From Clostridia bacterium (GTDB lineage: Bacteria; Bacillota; Clostridia; UMGS1840; HGM11507): DNA of 47,156 nt. The notes below the pieces were generated by a model. The model saw nothing but the letters and a program-made list of their open reading frames with translations, made no database searches and was not told the DNA's origin. The stretch spans positions 1 to 47,156 of the forward strand of contig JAFQLQ010000040.1 in assembly GCA_017414505.1 (NCBI GenBank), given 5' to 3'. The position numbers and the translations under genes were made by a program. This document shows positions 8,081 through 16,363 of the stretch, in pieces (position 1 is the stretch's first letter; every line of letters begins with the position of its first letter).

Positions 8081-9169
8081 TCAGTTACATACAACTGTAA
8101 AGGTTTTTGTTACATCGTCAGTTGTTACAGAATAATCTGTTGCTCCTGCCTCGGCAAGTGCGTTCATAACCTCACCGTATCTTGAAAAATCAAAAACATA
8201 AGTGTTGGCACCGTTAGCTTCGCCAAATCCCAGAGAAGAAAGAACCTCGTTTGCAGTTACGGTTTGGCTTACTTCGGCAACCGCATTTGAGGCTGAAAAA
8301 GTTGCAGAAGCACTTCCGCCTCCTCCGCCTCCTGCCGAGCCGCCGGAACTTATACGTTTTTCAGCAGGCTCAACTTTTTCGGGTTCAGTTATTTCAGGTT
8401 CGGTATATGCCGGCTGAATTTCCGCAGTGTAGTCTGCCGGAGCAACCGGTTCTTCGGTTGTTGCTGTCGGAGTTGTATCAAGTGCGGTATCCTCCACTAC
8501 AGGTTCTGTTTCCTCAACCATTTCATTCTGAATTTCAGGCGTTGGCTCAGGTTGTTTAACAACTGAAACCGGAGTGCTTACTTCGGGCTGAACTTCTTGT
8601 TTTTTCGGAATTACCGGTATTTTTTCTTCGGTTTTATAATTTATTTCATCTTTTGTGTTATTTTCTTTTGTAATTTTAATTTCATTTTTTTCTTTTGAAG
8701 AAGTATTTTTAGTTTCGGCTTTTACTTCCTCTTTTTCAGGTTCCGCTTTATCATTTGCAACGGGTACGGATTTTTCGGTTTTTTCGGGTTCGGAAACAAT
8801 ATTTTTTGTTTCAAGTCCGCTTACATCAACACCCTTGTTAAAATCCTCTGTTGTGAAATTATAGCAGGCAAATACAGTAATTGCAAATGCCGCAGCAACA
8901 GCCGCCACTTTGAAAACGGGAAATTTAACAATCTTTTTATCAGATTTTTTAATTTCGGCAATTTTTGTCATCAGTTCTTTGTGAAAGTTCGCAGGAAGCT
9001 CTTTTTCTTCTTCTGAATCTATTACTTTTTTTGCATTTTTAATTACGGTAAACTCTTCTCTGCATTTTTCACATATTTTTATATGTTTGTTTAATTCTTC
9101 TGTTTGTTTTTCGGAAATTAATCCGTCTAAGTATAAATTTACATATTCGTCAAAATTTTCGCATTTCAT
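8081..9169 (-). CDS. Membrane anti-sigma factor with zinc-finger (zf-HC2) domain
   Basis: A 362-residue membrane protein. Residues 1-45 carry an anti-sigma zinc finger (NKHIKICEKCREEF, the H-x3-C-x2-C pattern). One membrane segment lies at about 82-105 (FKVAAVAAAFAITVFACYNF). A long Glu/Pro/Thr-rich linker follows with repeated TEPE-like units. A Gly-rich stretch of six glycines then leads to a small C-terminal domain of about 75 residues that would lie outside the membrane. It is encoded 19 bases downstream of the ECF sigma factor, its expected partner. I do not recognise the outer domain; it is the likely signal-receiving part. ATG at 9169 follows GGAGGTG. Confidence 0.83.
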   Translation of the reverse strand: MKCENFDEYVNLYLDGLISEKQTEELNKHIKICEKCREEFTVIKNAKKVIDSEEEKELPANFHKELMTKIAEIKKSDKKIVKFPVFKVAAVAAAFAITVFACYNFTTEDFNKGVDVSGLETKNIVSEPEKTEKSVPVANDKAEPEKEEVKAETKNTSSKEKNEIKITKENNTKDEINYKTEEKIPVIPKKQEVQPEVSTPVSVVKQPEPTPEIQNEMVEETEPVVEDTALDTTPTATTEEPVAPADYTAEIQPAYTEPEITEPEKVEPAEKRISSGGSAGGGGGGSASATFSASNAVAEVSQTVTANEVLSSLGFGEANGANTYVFDFSRYGEVMNALAEAGATDYSVTTDDVTKTFTVVCN

Positions 9170-9188
9170 TATTTTTTCACCTCCTTAA

Positions 9189-9794
9189 CTATTTCCATAT
9201 CAATAAGACGAACAAGGATAAAAAAAGTTCCTTATTTTTTAAAAGTTCATTTTTAAGTGCCGCTCTTGCCCTGCTTATTTTGGATTTAACAGTACCCGTA
9301 CCAATGTTTAAAACATTGGCAATTTCATCGTAGGAAAGATTCTGAAACTCTCTTAAAACGAGAATTTCTCTCTGCTCGGGATTAAGTCTTGAAAGTGCTT
9401 TATGAAGTGCCTCGCTTCTTTCCTTTTCAAGAATTTTTTCCTCGGTATCGGCATTTCTGTCTTCTATTTCAAAGGTTGCATCACTGTCGTCAAATTCAAT
9501 TTCCTTATCAATTGAAACAGTATTTTTTTTGTTTTTATTTTTTCTTATAATATCCAGGCAAACATTGGAAGTGATTCTGTAAACCCATGTGGAAAAACTG
9601 GAATTTCCTTTGAACTTTTCCAGATTTTTATATACCTTTATAAACGTATCCTGAGCCGCATCGTACGCATCGGCTTCGTTTCCCAGAATTTTAAGGGCAA
9701 TGTTGTAAACCTTTTTCTCACAGGATAAAATAAGCTTTTCAAAGCTTTCCGAATCACCCTGTATGCTTTTTTCTATAAGTAATTTTTCATCCAA
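9189..9794 (-). CDS. ECF-type RNA polymerase sigma factor
   Basis: A 201-residue sigma-70 family protein of the extracytoplasmic-function group. Region 2 is seen as DAYDAAQDTFIKVYKNLEKF and STWVYRITSNVCLDIIRK. Region 4 is seen as LNPEQREILVLREFQNLSYDEIANVL and GTVKSKISRARAALK. The start codon is TTG at 9794, nine bases after AGGAG; the nearby ATG is out of frame. The C terminus adds a hydrophobic tail (LFLSLFVLLIW). It lies between radA and the anti-sigma gene, so its level may be tied to radA transcription. Its regulon cannot be read from this window. Confidence 0.92.
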   Translation of the reverse strand: MDEKLLIEKSIQGDSESFEKLILSCEKKVYNIALKILGNEADAYDAAQDTFIKVYKNLEKFKGNSSFSTWVYRITSNVCLDIIRKNKNKKNTVSIDKEIEFDDSDATFEIEDRNADTEEKILEKERSEALHKALSRLNPEQREILVLREFQNLSYDEIANVLNIGTGTVKSKISRARAALKNELLKNKELFLSLFVLLIWK

Positions 9795-9813
9795 ACGGGT
9801 TCACTCCTTTCCC

Positions 9814-11163
9814 TTAAAAAACAACGCCAAAAGCCTCAAGAATATTTTTCACTTTTATTATTTCCATTCCGTCAACCTTAATAATTCCCGAATTTTTACA
9901 ATCAGGCACAATGCATTTTTTAAATCCAAGCTTTGCGGCTTCGGAAATTCTTTTTTCTATAAAATTAACATTTCTTATTTCGCCGGTAAGACCAATTTCG
10001 CCGAATGCAACCAAATCGTCTGCAATTGGAGAATTTTTAAAATTGGATGCAACAGCAAGAGCAATTCCCAAATCGGCGGCAGGCTCCGGCACTCTGATAC
10101 CACCCGTTATATTAACGTATGTATCGCTTCCGGATAAATTAAAGCCCGATTTTTTCTCAAGCACCGCAAGAACAAGGTTAACTCTGTTGTTATCAAGTCC
10201 CGTTGCCATTCTTCTTGGTGTTCCGAACGCAGAACCCGTAACAAGAGCCTGAATTTCTGCAAGCAGAGGTCTTGTTCCCTCCATTGTGGCAACAACCACA
10301 GTTCCGCTTGTATTTTTCGGTCTGCCTTCCAAAAATACAGAGGACGGATTTCCCACCTCGGTAAGACCTTTATCGGTCATTTCAAAAACACCGATTTCGT
10401 TCGTAGAGCCAAAACGGTTTTTAACCGCACGGATAATTCTGTAATTGGAATATCTCTCACCCTCAAACTGCAGAACACAGTCCACCATATGTTCAAGAAC
10501 CTTGGGGCCCGCAAGGGTACCGTCTTTTGTAACGTGACCTACAATAAATACAGTTATGTTATTTTCCTTTGCATATCTTGTAATATCAAGAGTGCACTGT
10601 CTTATCTGCGAAACTGTTCCCGGTGCAGAATCAAGGTCGGGCGAATACACCGTCTGAATAGAGTCCACAACAAGAATCTGCGGTTTTAATTCCTTTAAAT
10701 CGTCAATAATAAGGTCAACCGAAGTTTTGGAAGAAAGATATATATTGCTGTTTCCGTTTGTTATTCTGTCCGCACGCATTTTAATCTGCGAAACCGATTC
10801 CTCCGCCGAGCAGTAAAGAACGGAATATTTATCGTCAAGCATACAGCACATCTGCAGAAGCAGGGTGGATTTACCAATTCCGGGATCACCGCCAACAAGG
10901 TTTACACTCCCCACAACTCCGCCTCCGCCAAGAACTCTGTCCAGTTCTATTATACCTGTTGAAAAACGTGTTTCGTTTCCAACTGTAATTTCATTTAATT
11001 TAACAGGCTTAGTATTTGTAACAACCGTATATTTATTATTATTTTTTTCTTTTTTTATTTTTTCCTCGGTAAAGCTGTTCCACGCACCGCATCCCGGGCA
11101 TTTTCCAAGCCACTTTGGAGATTCGTAACCGCATTCGTTACAGAAAAATACAGTTTTTGCCAT
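9814..11163 (-). CDS. radA: DNA repair protein RadA
   Basis: A 449-residue RecA-like ATPase that promotes branch migration in recombinational repair. An N-terminal C4 zinc finger (CNECGYESPKWLGKCPGCG) is followed by Walker A (GGDPGIGKST). The RadA-specific KNRFG motif (VKNRFGSTNEIG) comes next, then a C-terminal Lon-protease-like domain. The start at 11163 has GGAGTG nine bases upstream. Another 53 in-frame codons upstream lack a ribosome site and similarity, so I excluded them. It heads the radA-sigma-anti-sigma cluster, with 19 bases to the sigma gene. Confidence 0.95.
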   Translation of the reverse strand: MAKTVFFCNECGYESPKWLGKCPGCGAWNSFTEEKIKKEKNNNKYTVVTNTKPVKLNEITVGNETRFSTGIIELDRVLGGGGVVGSVNLVGGDPGIGKSTLLLQMCCMLDDKYSVLYCSAEESVSQIKMRADRITNGNSNIYLSSKTSVDLIIDDLKELKPQILVVDSIQTVYSPDLDSAPGTVSQIRQCTLDITRYAKENNITVFIVGHVTKDGTLAGPKVLEHMVDCVLQFEGERYSNYRIIRAVKNRFGSTNEIGVFEMTDKGLTEVGNPSSVFLEGRPKNTSGTVVVATMEGTRPLLAEIQALVTGSAFGTPRRMATGLDNNRVNLVLAVLEKKSGFNLSGSDTYVNITGGIRVPEPAADLGIALAVASNFKNSPIADDLVAFGEIGLTGEIRNVNFIEKRISEAAKLGFKKCIVPDCKNSGIIKVDGMEIIKVKNILEAFGVVF

Positions 11164-11316
11164 TGTAAAATCACTCCGAACATATATTATAAAATTTATG
11201 TCATATAAATTAGTATAACAGACATTCGCAATTTTGTCTACTATTAATAATTTAAGATTCAAAAATTTATTAGTTTGTATCAATTTTACAAAAAAATTAA
11301 ATTTTGAAAAAAATCG

Positions 11317-11345
11317 TTGCATTTCACAAATTTTTGTTGTAATAT
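11317..11345 (+). promoter_or_regulatory. Sigma-A promoter of the glycosyltransferase gene
   Basis: TTGCAT (11317-11322), a 17-base spacer, then TAATAT (11340-11345), about 50 bases ahead of the start codon. The 234 bases between radA and this gene otherwise hold only AT-rich sequence. Confidence 0.65.
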
Positions 11346-11397
11346 ATATAGGATGTCAACAAAAATACTTATGTTGTGAATTTTCAGGAGGAAAATC

Positions 11398-12642
11398 ATG
11401 GTCAAATCAATTATTTATGCACTATCAGTTTTAGTTCAGTTGTTTATAATTGTACTTGGTATGTACTATGTTTTGGTCGCGTTATTCTCATTTATCAAAA
11501 AGCCGGAAGGCAAAACAATTATTAAAAAGATGCACAAGTTTGCTCTTATTGTAGCTGCGCACAACGAGGAAAAGGTTATTGCCGGCATTGTGGACAGTTT
11601 GCAGAATCTTCAGTATGACAAAGAAAATTACGATGTGTATGTTATCGCTGATAACTGCACAGATGATACCGCAAAAATTGCCCGTGAGCACGGCGCAATC
11701 GCCTGCGAGAGAACAAACACCGAAAAAAGAGGTAAGGGTTACGCTCTTGAGTGGATGTTTGAAAAGATTTTTGCAATGGAAGATAAAGAATACGATGCTA
11801 TCTGCGTATTCGATGCTGACAATCTTGTTGCTCCTCAGTTTTTAACAGAAATAAACGAAAAATTCAATCAGGGCTTCAGAGCTGTTCAGGGTTATGTTGA
11901 CGTCAAAAACCCCAACGACTCATGGATTACTGCTTCTTATGCAATCACTTTCTGGTGCATTAACAAGCTTTTCCAGACCGCAAGAAGCAATTTAGGATTA
12001 TCAAATCAGATTAACGGTACAGGCTTTGCATTAAAATGTGACCTTATCAAGGAAAACGGCTGGGGCGCTACCTGCCTTGCAGAAGATATGGAATTCACAA
12101 TGAAGCTTGTTTCAAACGATATAAAAGTAGGCTGGGCACCCAACGCTGTTGTTTACGACGAAAAACCTCTTACTCTTTCTCAGTCCTTTAAACAGAGAAC
12201 AAGATGGATGCAGGGACACGTTGACGTTGCTTCAAGATTTTTAATTCCGCTTTTAAAGAAAACAGTTAAAGAGAAAAACATTGTTGCTTTTGACTGTGCG
12301 GTATATCTTGTTCAGCCGGTACTTCTTATTTTAACACTTTTAACTACACTTATTTCATTTGTACAGCTGTTCTTCCCTCAGGTTGCAACATGGTGTCTGT
12401 CTTATCTGGCAGTTCCCACCTATGTATGGAATGTAACTATGATAGTTCAGCTTGTGGCAACACCCTTTGTTCTGTTTATTGAAAACAGACTTACCAAAAA
12501 AATGCTTACCTATTATCTTCCCTATCTGCTGTTCACATATACATGGCTTCCGATAGCGGTTGTAGGCTTTGCAAAGAGAAAGAACAAAGAATGGTTCCAC
12601 ACTCAGCATACAAGAAAAATTGCAATTGATGAAATGAAATAA
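11398..12642 (+). CDS. Membrane glycosyltransferase family 2
   Basis: A 414-residue processive-type family 2 glycosyltransferase. An N-terminal membrane segment (residues 5-32) precedes the GT-A domain. Recognisable parts are the nucleotide-binding strand (FALIVAAHNEEKVI), the metal-binding D-x-D (CVFDADNLV), the acceptor-side E-D (CLAEDMEFTMKL) and the Q-x-x-R-W motif (FKQRTRWMQGH). Two to four membrane segments follow, ending in a basic tail. Enzymes of this layout build extracellular or lipid-linked polysaccharide from UDP-sugars at the inner face of the membrane. The exact product cannot be told. AGGAGG lies seven bases before ATG 11398. The gene stands alone, followed by a terminator hairpin. 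Confidence 0.85.
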   Translation: MVKSIIYALSVLVQLFIIVLGMYYVLVALFSFIKKPEGKTIIKKMHKFALIVAAHNEEKVIAGIVDSLQNLQYDKENYDVYVIADNCTDDTAKIAREHGAIACERTNTEKRGKGYALEWMFEKIFAMEDKEYDAICVFDADNLVAPQFLTEINEKFNQGFRAVQGYVDVKNPNDSWITASYAITFWCINKLFQTARSNLGLSNQINGTGFALKCDLIKENGWGATCLAEDMEFTMKLVSNDIKVGWAPNAVVYDEKPLTLSQSFKQRTRWMQGHVDVASRFLIPLLKKTVKEKNIVAFDCAVYLVQPVLLILTLLTTLISFVQLFFPQVATWCLSYLAVPTYVWNVTMIVQLVATPFVLFIENRLTKKMLTYYLPYLLFTYTWLPIAVVGFAKRKNKEWFHTQHTRKIAIDEMK

Positions 12643-12648
12643 TAAAAC

Positions 12649-12678
12649 TAATGGCAAGGAAATTCTTCCTTGCCATTT
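12649..12678. repeat. Left 30-bp direct repeat: a complete terminator hairpin
   Basis: The hairpin ATGGCAAGGAA-ATT-CTTCCTTGCCAT lies seven bases after the glycosyltransferase stop codon. The same 30 bases (31 with the next c) recur without a change at 12921-12950, on the far side of the intervening element. The two copies have the layout of a target-site duplication. Confidence 0.85.
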
Positions 12679-12920
12679 CAGCGTGTCGATAAACCTATCG
12701 ACACGCTGTCAGATGCCGAAAAAGGAAGGTATATTTCGTCAAAATGAACGCAGACAGTACTAAGGTACGGCAAGGATCATTTGGACGAAAAGCAGTAGCC
12801 GCAAGGCTTTCACCCTCTCCGTCACTTCGTGACACCTCTCCCAGAGTGAGAGGCTTTTCACCGGCACTTTTTCATTGATAAATAATTTTTCTGCGGTAGA
12901 CCGACTTTTTCGACAGTCTG
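12679..12920. mobile_element. MITE-like element with imperfect terminal inverted repeats
   Basis: A 242-bp segment without a convincing gene. Left end CAGCGTGTCGATAAA and the reverse complement of the right end CAGACTGTCGAAAAA agree at 12 of 15 positions. Inside the left end is a perfect 11-bp hairpin (12681-12706). The middle contains the palindromic CCGTCACTTCGTGAC core found also at 30060-30177 and 13820-13934. It is bounded by 30-bp direct repeats, each a full terminator hairpin. No transposase is encoded, so mobilisation in trans is assumed. Confidence 0.75.
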
Positions 12921-12950
12921 TAATGGCAAGGAAATTCTTCCTTGCCATTT
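12921..12950. repeat. Right 30-bp direct repeat: second copy of the terminator hairpin
   Basis: Identical to 12649-12678. It keeps the downstream T-rich context (TTTCTTTATATC), so this copy is probably joined to the original right flank. It lies three bases beyond the mrp stop codon and would also form on the minus strand. Confidence 0.85.
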
Positions 12951-12952
12951 CT

Positions 12953-13777
12953 TTATATCTTTTTAATTTTTTCGCACGCGTCTTTCAGCACGCTTCCGTC
13001 TACACTTTCAATATCCCCTCTGTCGCAGGCTGCGGCAATTTCGGGATTCATAGGAATTTTAGCAAGAAGCTCAATTCCGTATTTTTCAGCAGCTTCTTCC
13101 GATTTACCCTCGCCGAAAATATACATTTTCTTTCCGCAGTCGGGACATTCGATATAGCTCATATTTTCCACCATACCGATAATCGGAATTTTCATCATTT
13201 TAGCCATATTAACGGCTTTTCCCACAATCATGGAAACAAGCTCCTGAGGTGAGGTTACAATAATAATTCCGTCAACGGGAAGAGACTGGAAAACAGTAAG
13301 CGGAACATCACCTGTTCCCGGAGGCATATCAACAAACATATAGTCAACATCCTCCCAGATAACATCGGTATAGAACTGTTCAACAGCTCCGCCGATAACC
13401 GGGCCTCTCCATACAACGGGGGCAGTATCATCGCCAAGAAGCAGGTTTATAGACATTATATCAATACCTGTTTTTGTTTTACAGGGTAACATTCCTGTAT
13501 CGTTGCCCTTTGGTCTTTCGGTAACTCCGAACATTTTGGGAATAGAAGGCCCCGTAATATCCGCATCAAGAATAGCGGAATTTGCACCGTCTTTTTTCAT
13601 TGCACTTGCAAGAAGCGAAGTAACAAGTGATTTACCAACACCGCCCTTACCGCTTACAACACCAATTATTTTTTTAATGTTGCTAAGCTCGTGAGGCTGT
13701 TTTAAAAAACTTTGCGGTTCCTGTCTGCTCGAACAGTTTGAACTGCAGCTTGAACAATCGTGAGTACATTCGCTCAT
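12953..13777 (-). CDS. mrp: Mrp/ApbC-type iron-sulfur cluster carrier ATPase
   Basis: A 274-residue P-loop ATPase of the Mrp/NBP35 family, thought to bind and hand over iron-sulfur clusters in the cytoplasm. The deviant Walker A is GVVSGKGGVGKS. A DADITGPSIPKMFG segment and the DMPPGTGDVPL switch region follow. The cluster-binding C-x-x-C lies in YIECPDCGKK. An extra cysteine-rich leader (CTHDCSSCSSNC) precedes the ATPase domain, as seen in some clostridial members. The start at 13777 is preferred because AAGGAG lies eight bases upstream. The 11 upstream codons have no such site. Confidence 0.92.
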   Translation of the reverse strand: MSECTHDCSSCSSNCSSRQEPQSFLKQPHELSNIKKIIGVVSGKGGVGKSLVTSLLASAMKKDGANSAILDADITGPSIPKMFGVTERPKGNDTGMLPCKTKTGIDIMSINLLLGDDTAPVVWRGPVIGGAVEQFYTDVIWEDVDYMFVDMPPGTGDVPLTVFQSLPVDGIIIVTSPQELVSMIVGKAVNMAKMMKIPIIGMVENMSYIECPDCGKKMYIFGEGKSEEAAEKYGIELLAKIPMNPEIAAACDRGDIESVDGSVLKDACEKIKKI

Positions 13778-13819
13778 AATTTTTATCTCCTTTTTCTTGT
13801 TTATAATCATACAGCAACA

Positions 13820-13934
13820 ACCCCTCCGACCTTACTTCGCAAGCCCACCTCCCCTTACACAGTGGAGGCTTAGCTATACATTTTTCCGGGCTCCCTTGTG
13901 TAAAGGGAGCTGGCACGAAGTGACTGAGGGATTG
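13820..13934. repeat. Palindromic intergenic repeat, two inverted arms
   Basis: The left arm (13820-13872) and the reverse complement of the right arm (13888-13934) are related. Both contain a CCTC...ACTTCG stretch followed by a GCTCCC/CCTCCCC-TTACACA hairpin, so the unit is one large imperfect palindrome with a small hairpin in each arm. The right arm shares the CCTCnGTCACTTCGTG core with the MITE-like element at 12679-12920. No coding potential is seen. It fills the space between pheT and mrp. Confidence 0.7.
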
Positions 13935-13969
13935 TAAATATAAAATTAACTATTTTTTAATTATGCTGA

Positions 13970-16348
13970 CTACATTCTCAATTCAGCATTAAAATCAGAC
14001 TGTAAATTCTTAAGAATTTTATTCATACTTGCAGAAACCTCTTCATCGGTAAGAGTTCTGTCGCTTGCACGGAAAGAAAGTGCATAAGCAACGGATTTCT
14101 TGCCCTCGGGAATCTGTTTTCCTTTGTAAATATCAAACAGATTAACTTCTTCAAGTATTTTGCCGCCGAATTTCTTAATGGTTTTTTCCAGCTTGGAAAC
14201 CATTGTATCGTCATCAACAAGCATAGCTAAATCTCTTGTAGTTGCAGGGAATTTAGGCATTTCCTTATATTTTATTTCGGAATATGCAACCTCAAGCATT
14301 TTTTCAAGATTCAGCATACAAATATATGCTTTTTCGCCGATTTCGTAATTTTCAGCAACCAGAGGATGAACCTCGCCCATAATACCAAGCTCGTTGCCGT
14401 CTTTATCAAGAATTTTTGCAGTTCTGTAAGGATGGAAGGTAGGATTGTCGTTAATGGGTTCAAAATCGGCATCCTTAATTCCAAGCTCTGCAAAAAGAAC
14501 TTCAACAATACCCTTGATATCATAGAAATCATATTTTCCGTAGCTTCCGATTGTAAGCATTTTTACTTCGTCGGGCAGCTCGGTTACGGGAATTGCTTTG
14601 GGAATATAAATGTTTCCTGTTTCAAAAACAAGAGCATCTTTAACTCTGTGATTGTAATTTGTTCTTAAAACTTCAAGAACAGAATGAGCAGTTGTAGTTC
14701 TCATTATACTGTTTTCTTCGCCAAGAGGATTGGTGATTTTAACAACCTTTCTAAGCTCGCTGTCCTCAGGAATTCTAAGCATATCAAACATTCCGGGGCT
14801 TGTGAAAGAATAGGTGTAAATTTCATAGCAGCCGATGTCGGAAAGCAGAGTTTTAATCTTGTTTTCAAACTGCTGGCTCTTGGTATATTTACCCTCTGTA
14901 ACCTCACCGGAAATTACAGAAGAAGATATTTTATCGTAGCCGTAAATTCTTGCAACTTCTTCCGCAATGTCGTTAAAGCAGCCGATATCAGTACGGAATG
15001 AGGGGGCAGTAATCATATCGTTTTCAACTTCAAAATCAAGTTTTTTAAGTATTCTTATCATTTCCTCTTTGGAAACATCCATACCTATGAAATTATTAAT
15101 TCTTTCAGCCTCAAGAGGAAGAACAACCTTGTTTTCGGGTTTGTTGTTTATATCAATCATACCGCCAACAATTTCGCCGGCACCAAGCATTTCTACAAGC
15201 TCTAAAGCTCTGTTAAGTGCAGGAACAGTCTCCTCTGCATCAAGACCTTTTTCGTATCTTCCGGAGGATTCGGTTCTTAAGCCCAATTTCTGAGAGGTTC
15301 TTCTTGTGGAGGGGCCGTTGAAGTTTGCGGATTCAAAAACGATAGTAGTTGTATCGTCGGTAACACCGCTGTATTCACCACCCATTACACCTGCAACAGC
15401 ACTTGGTTTTTCGCTGTCGGCAATAACAAGAACGCTTTCGTCAAGCTCTCTTTCAATTCCGTCAAGAGTAACGATTTTTTCGCCTTTTTTTGCATCACGA
15501 ACAATAATTTCGTTGCCTGCAACGTATTTGATATCAAATGCGTGCATTGGTCTGCCGTATTCAAGCATAACGTAGTTTGTTATATCAACAATATTATTTA
15601 TGGAACGAACACCTGCACGGTTCAAGCGTCTCTGCAGCCATAAGGGAGATGGCTCAATTTTAACATTTTTAACCACTCTTGCAGCGTAACGTTCGCATTT
15701 TTCTGTATTTAAAACGGAAACTTTCAGATAATCTGAAATATTTTCGCCGTTTTCTGTAAATTTACCCTCGGGCTTCTTGAAATCAAGGTCGAATGTTGCC
15801 GCTGTTTCTCTTGCCAGACCTAAAACGCCAAGACAGTCGGGACGGTTGGAGGTAATTTCAAATTCAACAATATCCTCTTTAAGTCCGTAATATTCTACAA
15901 AATCTGCACCAAGTTCAGGCTCACCGTCAAGAATCATAATTCCTGTGGATTTTTCGCCGTTTATGTTTATGCCAATTTCCTCTTCGGAGCAAAGCATACC
16001 GTTGGATTCAACGCCTCTTAATTTACCTTTGGAAATTTTAAAGCCTCCAACAAGTCTTGCTCCAACCTTTGCAACGGGAATATACGCACCCTCAAAAACA
16101 TTCTGAGCACCTGTAACAATCTGTAAAACCTCATCGCCAACGTTAATCTGACAAATCTGCAGTTTATCAGCATCGGGATGACGTTCAATTTTTTCTATTT
16201 TACCTATAACAACGTTTGTGATTTCTCCGCAGGCTGTTTCATAGCCTTCAACCTTGGAACCGCTCATTGTCATAGCATCGCAGTAATCTTTTATTTTAAT
16301 GTTTTTTGTATCAACATATTCGTTTAACCAGTTAACCGGTAACTTCAT
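13970..16348 (-). CDS. pheT: Phenylalanine--tRNA ligase beta subunit
   Basis: A 792-residue beta chain of the heterotetrameric enzyme that charges tRNA-Phe. Domains in order: N-terminal residues with the EMAP-like tRNA-binding domain (about 40-150, VVIGKIEKIERHPDADKLQI), the B3/B4 editing domain (about 200-390), B5 (about 405-475) and the catalytic-like core. A C-terminal ferredoxin-fold anticodon-binding domain begins near YKEMPKFPATTRDLAMLVDD. Length is normal. ATG 16348 follows GAGGTG. It is 15 bases downstream of pheS and under the same T-box. Confidence 0.96.
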   Translation of the reverse strand: MKLPVNWLNEYVDTKNIKIKDYCDAMTMSGSKVEGYETACGEITNVVIGKIEKIERHPDADKLQICQINVGDEVLQIVTGAQNVFEGAYIPVAKVGARLVGGFKISKGKLRGVESNGMLCSEEEIGININGEKSTGIMILDGEPELGADFVEYYGLKEDIVEFEITSNRPDCLGVLGLARETAATFDLDFKKPEGKFTENGENISDYLKVSVLNTEKCERYAARVVKNVKIEPSPLWLQRRLNRAGVRSINNIVDITNYVMLEYGRPMHAFDIKYVAGNEIIVRDAKKGEKIVTLDGIERELDESVLVIADSEKPSAVAGVMGGEYSGVTDDTTTIVFESANFNGPSTRRTSQKLGLRTESSGRYEKGLDAEETVPALNRALELVEMLGAGEIVGGMIDINNKPENKVVLPLEAERINNFIGMDVSKEEMIRILKKLDFEVENDMITAPSFRTDIGCFNDIAEEVARIYGYDKISSSVISGEVTEGKYTKSQQFENKIKTLLSDIGCYEIYTYSFTSPGMFDMLRIPEDSELRKVVKITNPLGEENSIMRTTTAHSVLEVLRTNYNHRVKDALVFETGNIYIPKAIPVTELPDEVKMLTIGSYGKYDFYDIKGIVEVLFAELGIKDADFEPINDNPTFHPYRTAKILDKDGNELGIMGEVHPLVAENYEIGEKAYICMLNLEKMLEVAYSEIKYKEMPKFPATTRDLAMLVDDDTMVSKLEKTIKKFGGKILEEVNLFDIYKGKQIPEGKKSVAYALSFRASDRTLTDEEVSASMNKILKNLQSDFNAELRM

Positions 16349-16363
16349 TTCAATTCACCTCAC

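Noticed and set aside
8202..8559. Two overlapping plus-strand frames opposite the anti-sigma linker
   Set aside because: They arise from the repetitive Glu/Pro/Gly codons of the anti-sigma gene and carry no independent signal.
12679..12920. Assigning the element to a named insertion sequence family
   Set aside because: The terminal repeats alone do not allow a safe family name without a database search or a linked transposase.
12760..12948. A 62-codon frame inside the MITE-like element
   Set aside because: It is formed by the repeat and its hairpins; the other copy does not preserve the frame.
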